In this document: positions 7,053-15,170 of the stretch, piece after piece
How positions within the stretch are numbered: position 1 is the stretch's first letter
How the letters are laid out: each line of letters opens with the position of its first letter
Source: an uncultured Selenomonadales bacterium
Lineage (GTDB): Bacteria > Bacillota > Negativicutes > Acidaminococcales > Acidaminococcaceae
Reading direction: 5' to 3'
DNA length: 64,000 nucleotides
NCBI GenBank assembly: GCA_900315805.1
Contig: ONAN01000002.1
Location: 87,701-151,700 of the forward strand
Translations under genes and position numbers: made by a program
Notes under the pieces: generated by a model
What the model was told of the DNA's origin: nothing
Database searches by the model: none
Seen by the model: the letters and a program-made list of their open reading frames with translations, nothing else

Positions 7053-8444
7053 ATGGACATTTTACCGGTATTGAATTCGATTGACAGCTTCGTCTGGGGA
7101 CCGCCGCTGCTGGTCCTGCTGGTGGGCACGGGCATTTACCTGAGCCTGCGCCTGGGCCTGCTGCAGGTGCGCCAGCTGCCGCGCGCCCTGGGGCTGATCT
7201 TTAAGGCGAAGAGCAACGGCGAGGGCGACACGTCGTCCTTCCGCGCCCTGTGCACGGCCCTGGCCGCCACCATCGGCACGGGCAACATCGTCGGTGTCGC
7301 CACGGCCGTCAAGGCCGGCGGCCCCGGTGCCCTGTTCTGGATGTGGGTGGCCGCTTTCTTCGGCATGGCCACGAAATACGCCGAAGGCCTGCTGGCGGTC
7401 CGTTACCGCAGCTACGATGAAAAAGGGGAAGTCGTCGGCGGCCCCATGTTCTACATTGAAAACGGCATGGGCAAAAAATGGCGCCCCCTGGCAATCTTCT
7501 TCTCCATCGCCGGCGTGCTCGTTGCCTACTTCGGCATCGGCACTTTCGCCCAGGTGAACTCCATCGTGGATATCACGAAGCTGTCCATCGGGCTGGATCC
7601 GGTCTATACGGCCGTCATCCTGACGGTCGTCGTTGCGGCTGTCACCCTGGGCGGCCTGAAGAGCATCGCCGCAGTGGCCGGCAAGGTGGTTCCGGCCATG
7701 GCGGTCATCTACTTCTTATCCACGGTCGGCTTTTTGATCATATTTGCGGACAAGGTTCCCGGTGCCGTGATGGAAGTCATCCACGACGCCTTCAACCCGA
7801 CGGCTGCCATGGGCGGTTTCGCCGGTGCGACGGTCATGCTGGCCATGCGGTCCGGCGTGGCCCGCGGCGTCTTCTCCAATGAATCCGGCCTGGGCTCCGC
7901 CCCGATCGTGGCGGCAGCGGCCAAGACGAAATGGCCGGCTGAACAGGGCCTGGTTTCCATGACCGGTACCTTCATCGACACCATCATCATCTGCACCCTG
8001 ACGGGCCTGACCCTGGTCGTCAGCGGCCTGTGGACCGGCGACCTGAACGGCGCCGCCCTGACGCAGGCAGCCTTCCTGCAGGCGTATCCGGACTTTGGCA
8101 AGATCATCCTCATGGTCGGCCTCGTGCTGTTCGCCTTCACGACGATCCTCGGCTGGAACTACTACGGCGAGCGCTGCATCGTCTACCTGGCCGGCGTCAA
8201 GGCCATCCTGCCGTACCGCGTGATCTTCATCGTGCTCATCGCCTGCGGTGCCTTCCTGAAGCTGGAATCCATCTGGGTCCTGGCCGATATCGTCAACGGC
8301 CTCATGGCCATTCCGAACCTGATTGCCCTGCTCGCACTGAGCGGCGTCGTCGTCAAGGAAACGAAACGCTACTTTAAGCACGTCGCCATCGGCGACCTGG
8401 CTGAAACGGACGGGCTCCATCCCGAACCGGGAGAAGCGGACTGA
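7053..8444 (+). CDS. Alanine/glycine:cation symporter (AgcS family)
   Basis: This inner-membrane carrier is expected to move alanine and/or glycine with Na+ or H+. The 463-residue protein has about ten hydrophobic segments and family motifs GTGNIVGVATAVKAGGPGALFWMW (near residues 72-95), GMATKYAEGLLAVRYR and NESGLGSAPIVAAAA. The ATG at 7053 follows AGGAGG. It is the only gene between the glycine riboswitch and a strong terminator at 8455-8497, so it forms a one-gene unit. Glycine is the likely physiological substrate by context. Confidence 0.93.
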   Translation: MDILPVLNSIDSFVWGPPLLVLLVGTGIYLSLRLGLLQVRQLPRALGLIFKAKSNGEGDTSSFRALCTALAATIGTGNIVGVATAVKAGGPGALFWMWVAAFFGMATKYAEGLLAVRYRSYDEKGEVVGGPMFYIENGMGKKWRPLAIFFSIAGVLVAYFGIGTFAQVNSIVDITKLSIGLDPVYTAVILTVVVAAVTLGGLKSIAAVAGKVVPAMAVIYFLSTVGFLIIFADKVPGAVMEVIHDAFNPTAAMGGFAGATVMLAMRSGVARGVFSNESGLGSAPIVAAAAKTKWPAEQGLVSMTGTFIDTIIICTLTGLTLVVSGLWTGDLNGAALTQAAFLQAYPDFGKIILMVGLVLFAFTTILGWNYYGERCIVYLAGVKAILPYRVIFIVLIACGAFLKLESIWVLADIVNGLMAIPNLIALLALSGVVVKETKRYFKHVAIGDLAETDGLHPEPGEAD

Positions 8445-8454
8445 TTGAAACAAC

Positions 8455-8497
8455 GAACCCTGGAACTGAGTGAATCGGTTCCAGGGTTCTTTTTTTG
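8455..8497 (+). terminator. Strong (likely bidirectional) terminator
   Basis: GAACCCTGGAAC pairs with GGTTCCAGGGTTC over about 12 bases, followed by seven T residues. It ends the symporter unit and lies 13 bases from the end of the convergent gene at 8510. Confidence 0.88.
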
Positions 8498-8509
8498 CCA
8501 TATGGGGTT

Positions 8510-10276
8510 TTAGTTGAGGACCGGACCGATGCCGCCGCCATCCGGCCCGTCATCGGGCTCGTCGTCCTCTTCGTCGTCTTCATCCGTTTCGGACTCGTCG
8601 TCGTACAGGACGGGAAAGGGTTTGTAGTCTTTCGACAACAGTTCCTGCAGCATCTTCCGGGTATCCGGATCGTTCGGCAGGACGAGGGCCTGCCGCAGGG
8701 CCTCGTCTAGTTCCAGGTCGATATGTTCGGGAGGCCAGTGCCGGAGCGCGTAGGCCGCAGCGAAGCGGTATTCGATGGCCGGACCGGTCAAAAAGGCCGC
8801 CAGGATGGGAATGCCGTCGCCGAAGGACGCTTCCAGGTAGTCGCACAGGTGCAGGCACAGCGTCCGTTTGCGCAGGTACTGTTTCAGGTGCTGCTGGAAA
8901 AAGTCCAGGAACTGCTTGCTGCGCTGTTCCGTGTAGAAGTTGTTGAGCCCGCTGATCAGGAAGTCGAGCCCTGTCGTGTTCAGGGGATGGGCCTTCACGT
9001 AGTCCATCACCTCGTCCCAGATGTCGATGTCCAGGTCCTGGGCCATGGTGAGCACGTTTTCGGGCAGGCGCTTGCGGTCGCGGATGACCTTCAGGATTTC
9101 CGCCTTCCGGTCTTTGGCATACAGCAGGGCGTCGCACCGGGCCATGAATTCCTCACAGCGGTTCGGTGCCAGCCCGCCCCACGTACTCTGCTCCGACAGG
9201 CTTTCCAGGGCGATGCGCAGCAGGTGCAGCTGCGACAGGTCTTCCGGACGCTCGCAATGGGCGCGGGCCTGGCGCAGCAGCGCGGTCAGGAGCGGATCCA
9301 GGGCCACGTGCACTTCCGGCGGACGGATTACGTCGGGCGAGGGCGTGCAGGGCACCATGTACTCCGGCACGCCCTGGTGCGGCAGGAGCGACGAGATGTA
9401 GCCCACGACCAGGCTGACGGCTTTCCCGAAGTCGGTATCGCTCAGGGACGGCCGCGAAAGGATCTGGAGCAGGCCGCACTGCTCGATGAGGAAGCCCTGT
9501 TCCGCAAACCAGATCAGGTCAATGGAAGTGTCGGTGTGCCGGAAGAGCCACTCCTTTTTGCGCGGTGTGTCGTATTCGAGCATCGACGTGACGAGGACTT
9601 TGCCCCACTGGGACGTGTGCCGCGCCACTTTCCACAACTCTTCCTGCGGGGCCTCGCCGCTCAGTTTGCAGGCCAGGCACAGGTAGAGCGTGAATTCCTC
9701 GCAGCGGGCGAGGGTGAAGAGGTCGTCGTAGAAGCTGCGCGAAAAGGCCGTGCGGATCTGCCGGAGGCCGATGAGGCCGCACAACAGGTACACGAACTTC
9801 AGGACCTCGCGGTCCGAAGCGGTGTAAAGCCATTCCTGGGCCAGGTCCAGCAGCGTGTAGGGCAGTTTTTCCCGGCGCAGAAGCGCCGCCAGGGGGACGA
9901 AGAAGAGCGCCATGGGCGAGGAGGACACCAGGTCGTACAGGTCCCGTTCCGCCTTGGCATTGGGGTTCTTCATCCAGCTGTGCAGCAGCAGGTAGATGCG
10001 GGACGCCTGCTTTATATCGTCTTCCTCTACGGGGACGTTGGTCACCATGGCGTCCTCACGGCCGCCTGAATACGACTTGTAGGGCGCATCGGGCAGGGGG
10101 AAACCGCGGTAGAAGCCCCGGCTGTTTAAATGATCTACGACATAAAGGAACAGGCTGTGGTCCAGGATTTCCTTTTTCCGGGCCTCGCGGCGTGCCTGCT
10201 GCCGGGCGCCATGCCCCGCGTCCGGCCGGCGTGCGTCTTCGGTCTGTGTCGTTCTGTTTACATCGGTTTCATTCAT
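8510..10276 (-). CDS. Unrecognised soluble protein with acidic tail
   Basis: I do not recognise a family. The 588-residue protein has no signal peptide or clear membrane helix. Its start is rich in Gln, Arg and His. The body looks all-helical and Leu-rich, as in HEAT-like or other solenoid repeats, but no exact repeat is obvious. The last 35 residues are strongly acidic (DDESETDEDDEEDDE) and end in a Gly-rich stretch. ATG 10276 is preceded by AAAGGA. It starts 48 bases after the metallophosphoesterase stop and is probably co-transcribed with it. No catalytic motif was found. Confidence 0.6.
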   Translation of the reverse strand: MNETDVNRTTQTEDARRPDAGHGARQQARREARKKEILDHSLFLYVVDHLNSRGFYRGFPLPDAPYKSYSGGREDAMVTNVPVEEDDIKQASRIYLLLHSWMKNPNAKAERDLYDLVSSSPMALFFVPLAALLRREKLPYTLLDLAQEWLYTASDREVLKFVYLLCGLIGLRQIRTAFSRSFYDDLFTLARCEEFTLYLCLACKLSGEAPQEELWKVARHTSQWGKVLVTSMLEYDTPRKKEWLFRHTDTSIDLIWFAEQGFLIEQCGLLQILSRPSLSDTDFGKAVSLVVGYISSLLPHQGVPEYMVPCTPSPDVIRPPEVHVALDPLLTALLRQARAHCERPEDLSQLHLLRIALESLSEQSTWGGLAPNRCEEFMARCDALLYAKDRKAEILKVIRDRKRLPENVLTMAQDLDIDIWDEVMDYVKAHPLNTTGLDFLISGLNNFYTEQRSKQFLDFFQQHLKQYLRKRTLCLHLCDYLEASFGDGIPILAAFLTGPAIEYRFAAAYALRHWPPEHIDLELDEALRQALVLPNDPDTRKMLQELLSKDYKPFPVLYDDESETDEDDEEDDEPDDGPDGGGIGPVLN

Positions 10277-10323
10277 GAAAATGGATTCCTTTCTTGCGGA
10301 TCCGCCCGTTGTCAGGCGGCCCG

Positions 10324-11343
10324 TTATAAGTTTTCCGGTACGGTCACGGTGCGGTCGAACTGCGTCATCCACTGATGCGTTTCGTGGTTGTACGTGCGTA
10401 CCTGGATATGGTCTTTATACAGATAGAGGGAATTGGTCCAGATAGTCTTTTTCCCGTCCCACGTGGGGTTGTAGATGTCGAGCACCGCATGGTTCCAAGT
10501 GCCGTCGAGGCCTTTGTAGTAATTGGCGGCCGTGGCGAAGGTCGGGTTGTCCGGCGGCGTGTGCGTGTGGCCCGAAACCCAGAGCAGAACCTGGGGATTT
10601 TCCTTTAAAATGGCGTCCAGCGTTTCGGACGGGTTGGCGTACAGGCGGGACTTGTCCCATTTCTCCCGTTCCGGCGCATACCACGTGTAGCGCAGGGGGG
10701 GATGGGAAAAGACCAGCGTCGGTTTGTGGCGGTTCTTGGCCAGCGTGTCCCGCAGCCAGGCCAGTTCCTTCGCGTCGTATTCCGTCGTTTCGCGCGTGTC
10801 CGTGCGGTTGACGGACAAAAAGACGAGCAGGTAGCGGCCCAGGTCTTTGGTGTAATAGAGGGGCCCGAAGGCTTTTTCGAAGCGTTTCAGGTTGTCCTCC
10901 TTCTCCTGCTGCGTTCCCTGCAGGAGACGGCCGTCTTCCCGGCGCCGCGTGGGGCTGTAGGCCATTTCGTGATTGCCTGTCACGAAGGCTTTGGGCTGCG
11001 GCAGCGTGTCAATGAGGCCCCGGACCAGGGCGATTTCCTTGTCCGAAGGGGAGAGCTCCACCATGTCGCCCGTGAAAGCGGCCAGGTCCACGTCGGGCCA
11101 CTGGGCGATCTCCTTCATGGCGGCTTCCTTGCGCTGCTTCTTCGCGTTGCGCTTGTCCGCCTTCTTTTCACTGGTCTTGCTGGGGTAATGCAGGTCGCTC
11201 AGGACCACGATGCGCTGGTAGTCCCGCGCCGCGGCGCCGTTGGATTTCGTGTTCCCTGCCCGGTTCTGCTGTCCGCAGCCGGCAGCCAGGGACAAGGTCA
11301 GCAGCAGCGCCGCTGCCCAGGCCAGCAAGGTATGTTTCTTCAT
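10324..11343 (-). CDS. Metallophosphoesterase lipoprotein
   Basis: This is a secreted, lipid-anchored calcineurin-like phosphoesterase. Of 339 residues, the first 23 form a lipoprotein signal with lipobox LAAGC. The metal-binding motif series is complete and in order: SDLH (about 49-52), GDM, GNHE, SHPP and GHTH. It would hydrolyse a phosphoester outside the cytoplasm; the substrate is unknown. The region rich in Lys and Arg after SDLH (about 55-75) is an unusual basic insertion. It leads a two-gene unit with the unknown gene at 8510 and has its own promoter (11397-11424). Confidence 0.85.
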   Translation of the reverse strand: MKKHTLLAWAAALLLTLSLAAGCGQQNRAGNTKSNGAAARDYQRIVVLSDLHYPSKTSEKKADKRNAKKQRKEAAMKEIAQWPDVDLAAFTGDMVELSPSDKEIALVRGLIDTLPQPKAFVTGNHEMAYSPTRRREDGRLLQGTQQEKEDNLKRFEKAFGPLYYTKDLGRYLLVFLSVNRTDTRETTEYDAKELAWLRDTLAKNRHKPTLVFSHPPLRYTWYAPEREKWDKSRLYANPSETLDAILKENPQVLLWVSGHTHTPPDNPTFATAANYYKGLDGTWNHAVLDIYNPTWDGKKTIWTNSLYLYKDHIQVRTYNHETHQWMTQFDRTVTVPENL

Positions 11344-11396
11344 GATGGGCTCCTTTCCCCGTCAGTGGGGGCTTCCTTCCGCGTGTGATATTTTAC

Positions 11397-11424
11397 ATTA
11401 TACCACACGGGCGCGCCGTCACAA
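11397..11424 (-). promoter_or_regulatory. Promoter of the metallophosphoesterase unit
   Basis: TTGTGA (11424-11419), 16 bases, then consensus TATAAT (11402-11397) on the minus strand. The -35 box abuts the terminator of pyc. Confidence 0.6.
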
Positions 11425-11455
11425 AAAAGGAACCCGGCCGTGCGGCCGGATTCCT
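11422..11455 (-). terminator. Terminator after pyc
   Basis: On the minus strand GGAATCCGGCCG pairs with CGGCCGGGTTCC (one wobble), followed by TTTTTTG. It is a strong intrinsic terminator just past the pyruvate carboxylase stop. Confidence 0.88.
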
Positions 11456-11474
11456 CGTTGAAACAGGTGGGTGC

Positions 11475-14400
11475 TTAGTTTTTGGTGTCGATGGTGAGCA
11501 GGCAGTCGCCGTTTTCGATACGGCTCCCGGCCTGGACCAGAATCTGGCTGACGATGCCCGAAATAGGCGCCGCGATGGTGGTCTCCATCTTCATGGCTTC
11601 CGTCACGATCAGGGGCATGCCCTTCGTCACGGACTGGCCCTTTTCCACCAGGATCTTGACCACGGACCCTGCCAGGGTGGCCCCGATTTCGCCGGGGTTC
11701 GACTTGTCGGCCTTGCGGCGGGTCACGTTGGTGTGTTTGGCATTGCGGTCGAAAATCGTGATTTCACGCGGCATGCCGTTGAATTCGAAGCTGACGACGC
11801 GGTTGCCGTTGTCATCGGCGTCGCTGATGTGGATCAGCTTGATGATGACGACTTTGCCTTTTTCAATCTCGACGTCGATTTCCTCGCCGGGCACCATGCC
11901 GAAGAAGAAGGTCGGCGTATCCAGGACGGATACATCGCCGAACTCCTCGTGGCGCGCTACCCATTTGCGGAACACGTCGGGGTACAGGCAGTAGGAGGAA
12001 ATGGCCTCGTCCGTTACGGGGGCGTTCATTTCCTTCAGTTCCTTGCGTTTGGCTTCGAAGTCCACCGGCGGCAGCACGGCGCCGGGACGCTCGGTGATCG
12101 GCTTCTGCCCGCGCAGGATGATCTGCTGCAGGCGTTTCGGGAAGCCGCCGTACGGCGTGCCGATACCGCCGCGGAAGAAGTTGATGACCGAAGCGGGAAA
12201 GTCCATGGTGTCGCCCTTGGCGTAGACATCTTCCTCCGTCAGTTCGTTCTGGACCATGAAGAGGGTCATGTCGCCGACGACCTTGGACGACGGCGTGACT
12301 TTGATGACATCGCCGAACATCATGGAGACGCGGTGGTACATGTCCTTGATCTCTTCCCAGCGGTCCAGCAGGCCCAGGGCGGCAGCCTGCTGCTTCAGGT
12401 TCGTGTACTGGCCGCCGGGCATTTCGTGGATGTAGACTTCGGGGTTCGGGAAGTTTTCCGTCTTGTCCGCCGCCTTGTAGTACGGGCGGATGGTCTCCCA
12501 GTAGCGGGACATTTCGTTCAGGGCGTTCACGTCGAGTTTCGGCTGGCGCGGATGTCCTTCCAGGGCATAATACAGGCCGGCCGTCGAAGGCTGCGACGTA
12601 CCGCAGCTCATGGCGCTCATGGCCGTGTCCACGATGTCGACGCCGGCGTCGATGGCGCGGGCGTACGTATAGATGCTGTTGCCGCTGCCGTCATGGCTGT
12701 GCAGGTGGATCGGCACGTCGACGGCGTCCTTGAGGGCGCTGATCAGGCGGTAGGCCGCTTCCGGCTTCAACAGGCCCGCCATATCCTTGATGGCGATGAT
12801 GTTGGCGCCGGCCTTTTCCAATTCCCTGGCCATGTCGACATAGTACTTGAGGTTGTATTTGTCCCGTTCCGGATCGAGGATGTCCCCCGTATAGCACAGG
12901 GCCGGTTCGGCCACTTTGTTGCATTCCCGGACGGTCTCAATGGAAAGGCGCATGTTGTCCAGGCTGTTCAGGGAATCGAAGATACGGAACACGTCGACGC
13001 CGTTCTTGGCGGACAGGCGGATGAATTCCTTGACCACGTTGTCCGGATAGCTCGTGTAGCCGACGGCGTTGGCGCCGCGCAGGAGCATCTGGTGCAGGAT
13101 GTTCGGCGCCGCTTCGTTGAACTGCTGCAGGCGCGCCCAGGGGCTTTCGTCAAGGAAGCGGTAGGCCACGTCGAAGGTGGCGCCGCCCCAGTCTTCGAAG
13201 GAGAACAGACCCGGCAGTTTGCCCGCCGTGTCGCGGATGACGCGCAGCATGTCGGCCGTGCGCAGGCGCGTTGCGAACAGGGACTGGTGGGCGTCGCGGA
13301 AGGTCGTGTCCGTGATGAGGACTTCCTTCTGGTCCTGGACCCACTTGGCCAGGCCTTCGGGACCGCGGGCTTCCAGAATCTGTTTGCTGCCGTTCGGCAG
13401 GGGGCCTTCATAGTGCTGCGGCAGGTTCATGGGGGCGAATTCCGGTTTCGGCACGACACCCACGTTGGCATAGCCGTTGACCGTGATGTCCGCGATATAA
13501 TGCAGCAGCTTCGTGCCGCGGTCGCGGCTTTCGGGGAACTCGAACAGTTCCGGCGTCGTATCGATGAAGTTCGTCGTATAGGAACCGTCGACGAATTTCG
13601 GGTTCTGCAGTACCTTTTCCAGGAAGGCGATGTTCGTCTTGACGCCGCGGATACGGAACTCGCGCAGGCAGCGCAGCATCTTCGTGACGGCAATCTTGTG
13701 GGTCAGGCCCCAGGTCGTGGCCTTGACCAGCAGGGAATCGTAGTACGGCGTGATGACGGACCCCGTGAACGCGTTGCCCGCATCGAGGCGGATACCCATG
13801 CCGCCGCCGGAGCGGTAGGCGATCAGCTTGCCCGTGTCCGGCATGAAATGGTTCAGCGGGTCTTCCGTCGTGATACGGCACTGGATGGCCTCGCCGCGGT
13901 AATGGATGTCTTTCTGCTGCGGCACGCCCACTTCGGGGGAATGCATGTCCAGGCCCTCGGCGATGTGGATCTGGGCCTGCACGATATCGATACCCGTAAT
14001 GGCTTCCGTCACGGTGTGTTCCACCTGGATACGGGGGTTGACTTCGATAAAGTAGAAATTGCCGTCCGGCGTGACGAGGAACTCGCACGTGCCGGCGCTC
14101 ACGTAATGGACATTGCCCATGAGGCGCAGGGCCGCGTCGCAGATCTTCTGGCGCAGTTCCTGCGGCACGAACGTGGCCGGTGCCATTTCGATGACCTTCT
14201 GGTGCCGGCGCTGGACGGAGCAGTCACGCTCGAACAGGTGCACCAGGTTGCCGTGCTCGTCGCCCAGGACCTGGACCTCGATGTGCTTCGGGTCCTTCAG
14301 GTATTTTTCCACGTAGATTTCATCGCTGCCGAAGGCCTTCAGGGCCTCCGACTTGGCCAGGTCGTACGCCGTGTCCAGTTCCTCTTCGGACTGGACGGCG

Positions 14401-14915
14401 CGCATCCCGCGCCCGCCGCCGCCATTGACGGCCTTGATGATGATGGGGTAGCCGAATTTGCGGCCGAACTCCTTGACTTCTTCCAGAGACTGGACCGGGC
14501 CGTCGCTGCCGGGAATCATAGGAATGCCGGCCAGCTTCGCCTGGTTGCGCGCGTTGACCTTGTCACCAAACATGATGAGGTGGTCCACATGGGGCCCGAT
14601 GAAGATGATGTCTTCTTCTTCGCAGCGCTTGGCCAAATCGGCATTTTCCGACAGGAACCCGTAGCCGGGATGGATGGCGTCCACGTCGTGTTCCTTTGCG
14701 ATGCGGATGATGTCATCGATGTCCAGGTATGCTTCGACCGGACCTTTGCCGCGGCCTACCAGGTACGCTTCGTCCGCCTTGTTGCGGTGCAGGGACAGTG
14801 TATCTTCTTTCGAGAAAATGGCGATGGTACGGATGCCCAGCTCGGCGCAGGCACGGAACACGCGGATGGCGATTTCGCCACGGTTTGCTACGAGGACGGT
14901 CTTGATCTTCTTCAT
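11475..14915 (-). CDS. pyc: Pyruvate carboxylase
   Basis: This biotin enzyme carboxylates pyruvate to oxaloacetate using ATP and bicarbonate. The 1146 residues show the usual single-chain order. Biotin carboxylase comes first (about 1-450), with VANRGEIAIRVFRA, the glycine-rich GGGGRGMR loop and FIEVNPRIQVEHTVTE. The carboxyltransferase follows (about 530-800), with TTFRDAHQSLFATR and the metal site in HLHSHDGSGN. A C-terminal biotin carrier carries EAMKMETT (Lys 1109). ATG 14915 follows AAAGGAGG; an upstream in-frame start lacks a ribosome site. It is monocistronic between its own promoter and a strong terminator, and divergent from ftsH. Confidence 0.97.
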   Translation of the reverse strand: MKKIKTVLVANRGEIAIRVFRACAELGIRTIAIFSKEDTLSLHRNKADEAYLVGRGKGPVEAYLDIDDIIRIAKEHDVDAIHPGYGFLSENADLAKRCEEEDIIFIGPHVDHLIMFGDKVNARNQAKLAGIPMIPGSDGPVQSLEEVKEFGRKFGYPIIIKAVNGGGGRGMRAVQSEEELDTAYDLAKSEALKAFGSDEIYVEKYLKDPKHIEVQVLGDEHGNLVHLFERDCSVQRRHQKVIEMAPATFVPQELRQKICDAALRLMGNVHYVSAGTCEFLVTPDGNFYFIEVNPRIQVEHTVTEAITGIDIVQAQIHIAEGLDMHSPEVGVPQQKDIHYRGEAIQCRITTEDPLNHFMPDTGKLIAYRSGGGMGIRLDAGNAFTGSVITPYYDSLLVKATTWGLTHKIAVTKMLRCLREFRIRGVKTNIAFLEKVLQNPKFVDGSYTTNFIDTTPELFEFPESRDRGTKLLHYIADITVNGYANVGVVPKPEFAPMNLPQHYEGPLPNGSKQILEARGPEGLAKWVQDQKEVLITDTTFRDAHQSLFATRLRTADMLRVIRDTAGKLPGLFSFEDWGGATFDVAYRFLDESPWARLQQFNEAAPNILHQMLLRGANAVGYTSYPDNVVKEFIRLSAKNGVDVFRIFDSLNSLDNMRLSIETVRECNKVAEPALCYTGDILDPERDKYNLKYYVDMARELEKAGANIIAIKDMAGLLKPEAAYRLISALKDAVDVPIHLHSHDGSGNSIYTYARAIDAGVDIVDTAMSAMSCGTSQPSTAGLYYALEGHPRQPKLDVNALNEMSRYWETIRPYYKAADKTENFPNPEVYIHEMPGGQYTNLKQQAAALGLLDRWEEIKDMYHRVSMMFGDVIKVTPSSKVVGDMTLFMVQNELTEEDVYAKGDTMDFPASVINFFRGGIGTPYGGFPKRLQQIILRGQKPITERPGAVLPPVDFEAKRKELKEMNAPVTDEAISSYCLYPDVFRKWVARHEEFGDVSVLDTPTFFFGMVPGEEIDVEIEKGKVVIIKLIHISDADDNGNRVVSFEFNGMPREITIFDRNAKHTNVTRRKADKSNPGEIGATLAGSVVKILVEKGQSVTKGMPLIVTEAMKMETTIAAPISGIVSQILVQAGSRIENGDCLLTIDTKN

Positions 14916-14971
14916 ATGCAAAATGCCTCCTTTGGCGTATACTAGCTGATTCAAGCGTATAGCATATGTTA

Positions 14972-15000
14972 ATTGTAGTATACGGATGGACACAATTCAA
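14972..15000 (-). promoter_or_regulatory. Promoter of pyc, flanked by GTATAC palindromes
   Basis: TTGAAT (15000-14995), a 17-base spacer and TACAAT (14977-14972) on the minus strand. GTATAC palindromes occur at 14937-14942, 14978-14983 and 15015-15020; one lies in the spacer and one on each side of the promoter. This arrangement suggests an operator, but the regulator is unknown. Confidence 0.5.
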
Positions 15001-15060
15001 CCGCTGGAGCACAAGTATACATAATTCTTTCTTTTTTCACAGTTATTCCACGCCTTGCCC

Positions 15061-15089
15061 TTGCTACACATTAATTGAAGGTTTAAAAT
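15061..15089 (+). promoter_or_regulatory. Promoter of ftsH
   Basis: TTGCTA (15061-15066), 17 bases, TAAAAT (15084-15089), about 80 bases before the ftsH start. A CACTG/CAGTG hairpin and a GC-rich CCCCGGCCGGGCCGGG stretch lie in the leader. Confidence 0.55.
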
Positions 15090-15170
15090 AAGGAAAAGTG
15101 TCACTGCACCCAGTGGCCTGAAACAAAACTGTCCCCGGCCGGGCCGGGTACGGATACAAGGAGGAAGAGG

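Noticed and set aside
11385..14945. Long plus-strand open frame opposite pyc (about 1186 codons)
   Set aside because: Antisense shadow of a firmly identified pyruvate carboxylase. The product is low-complexity and rich in His, Asp, Arg and Gly, with no motif.
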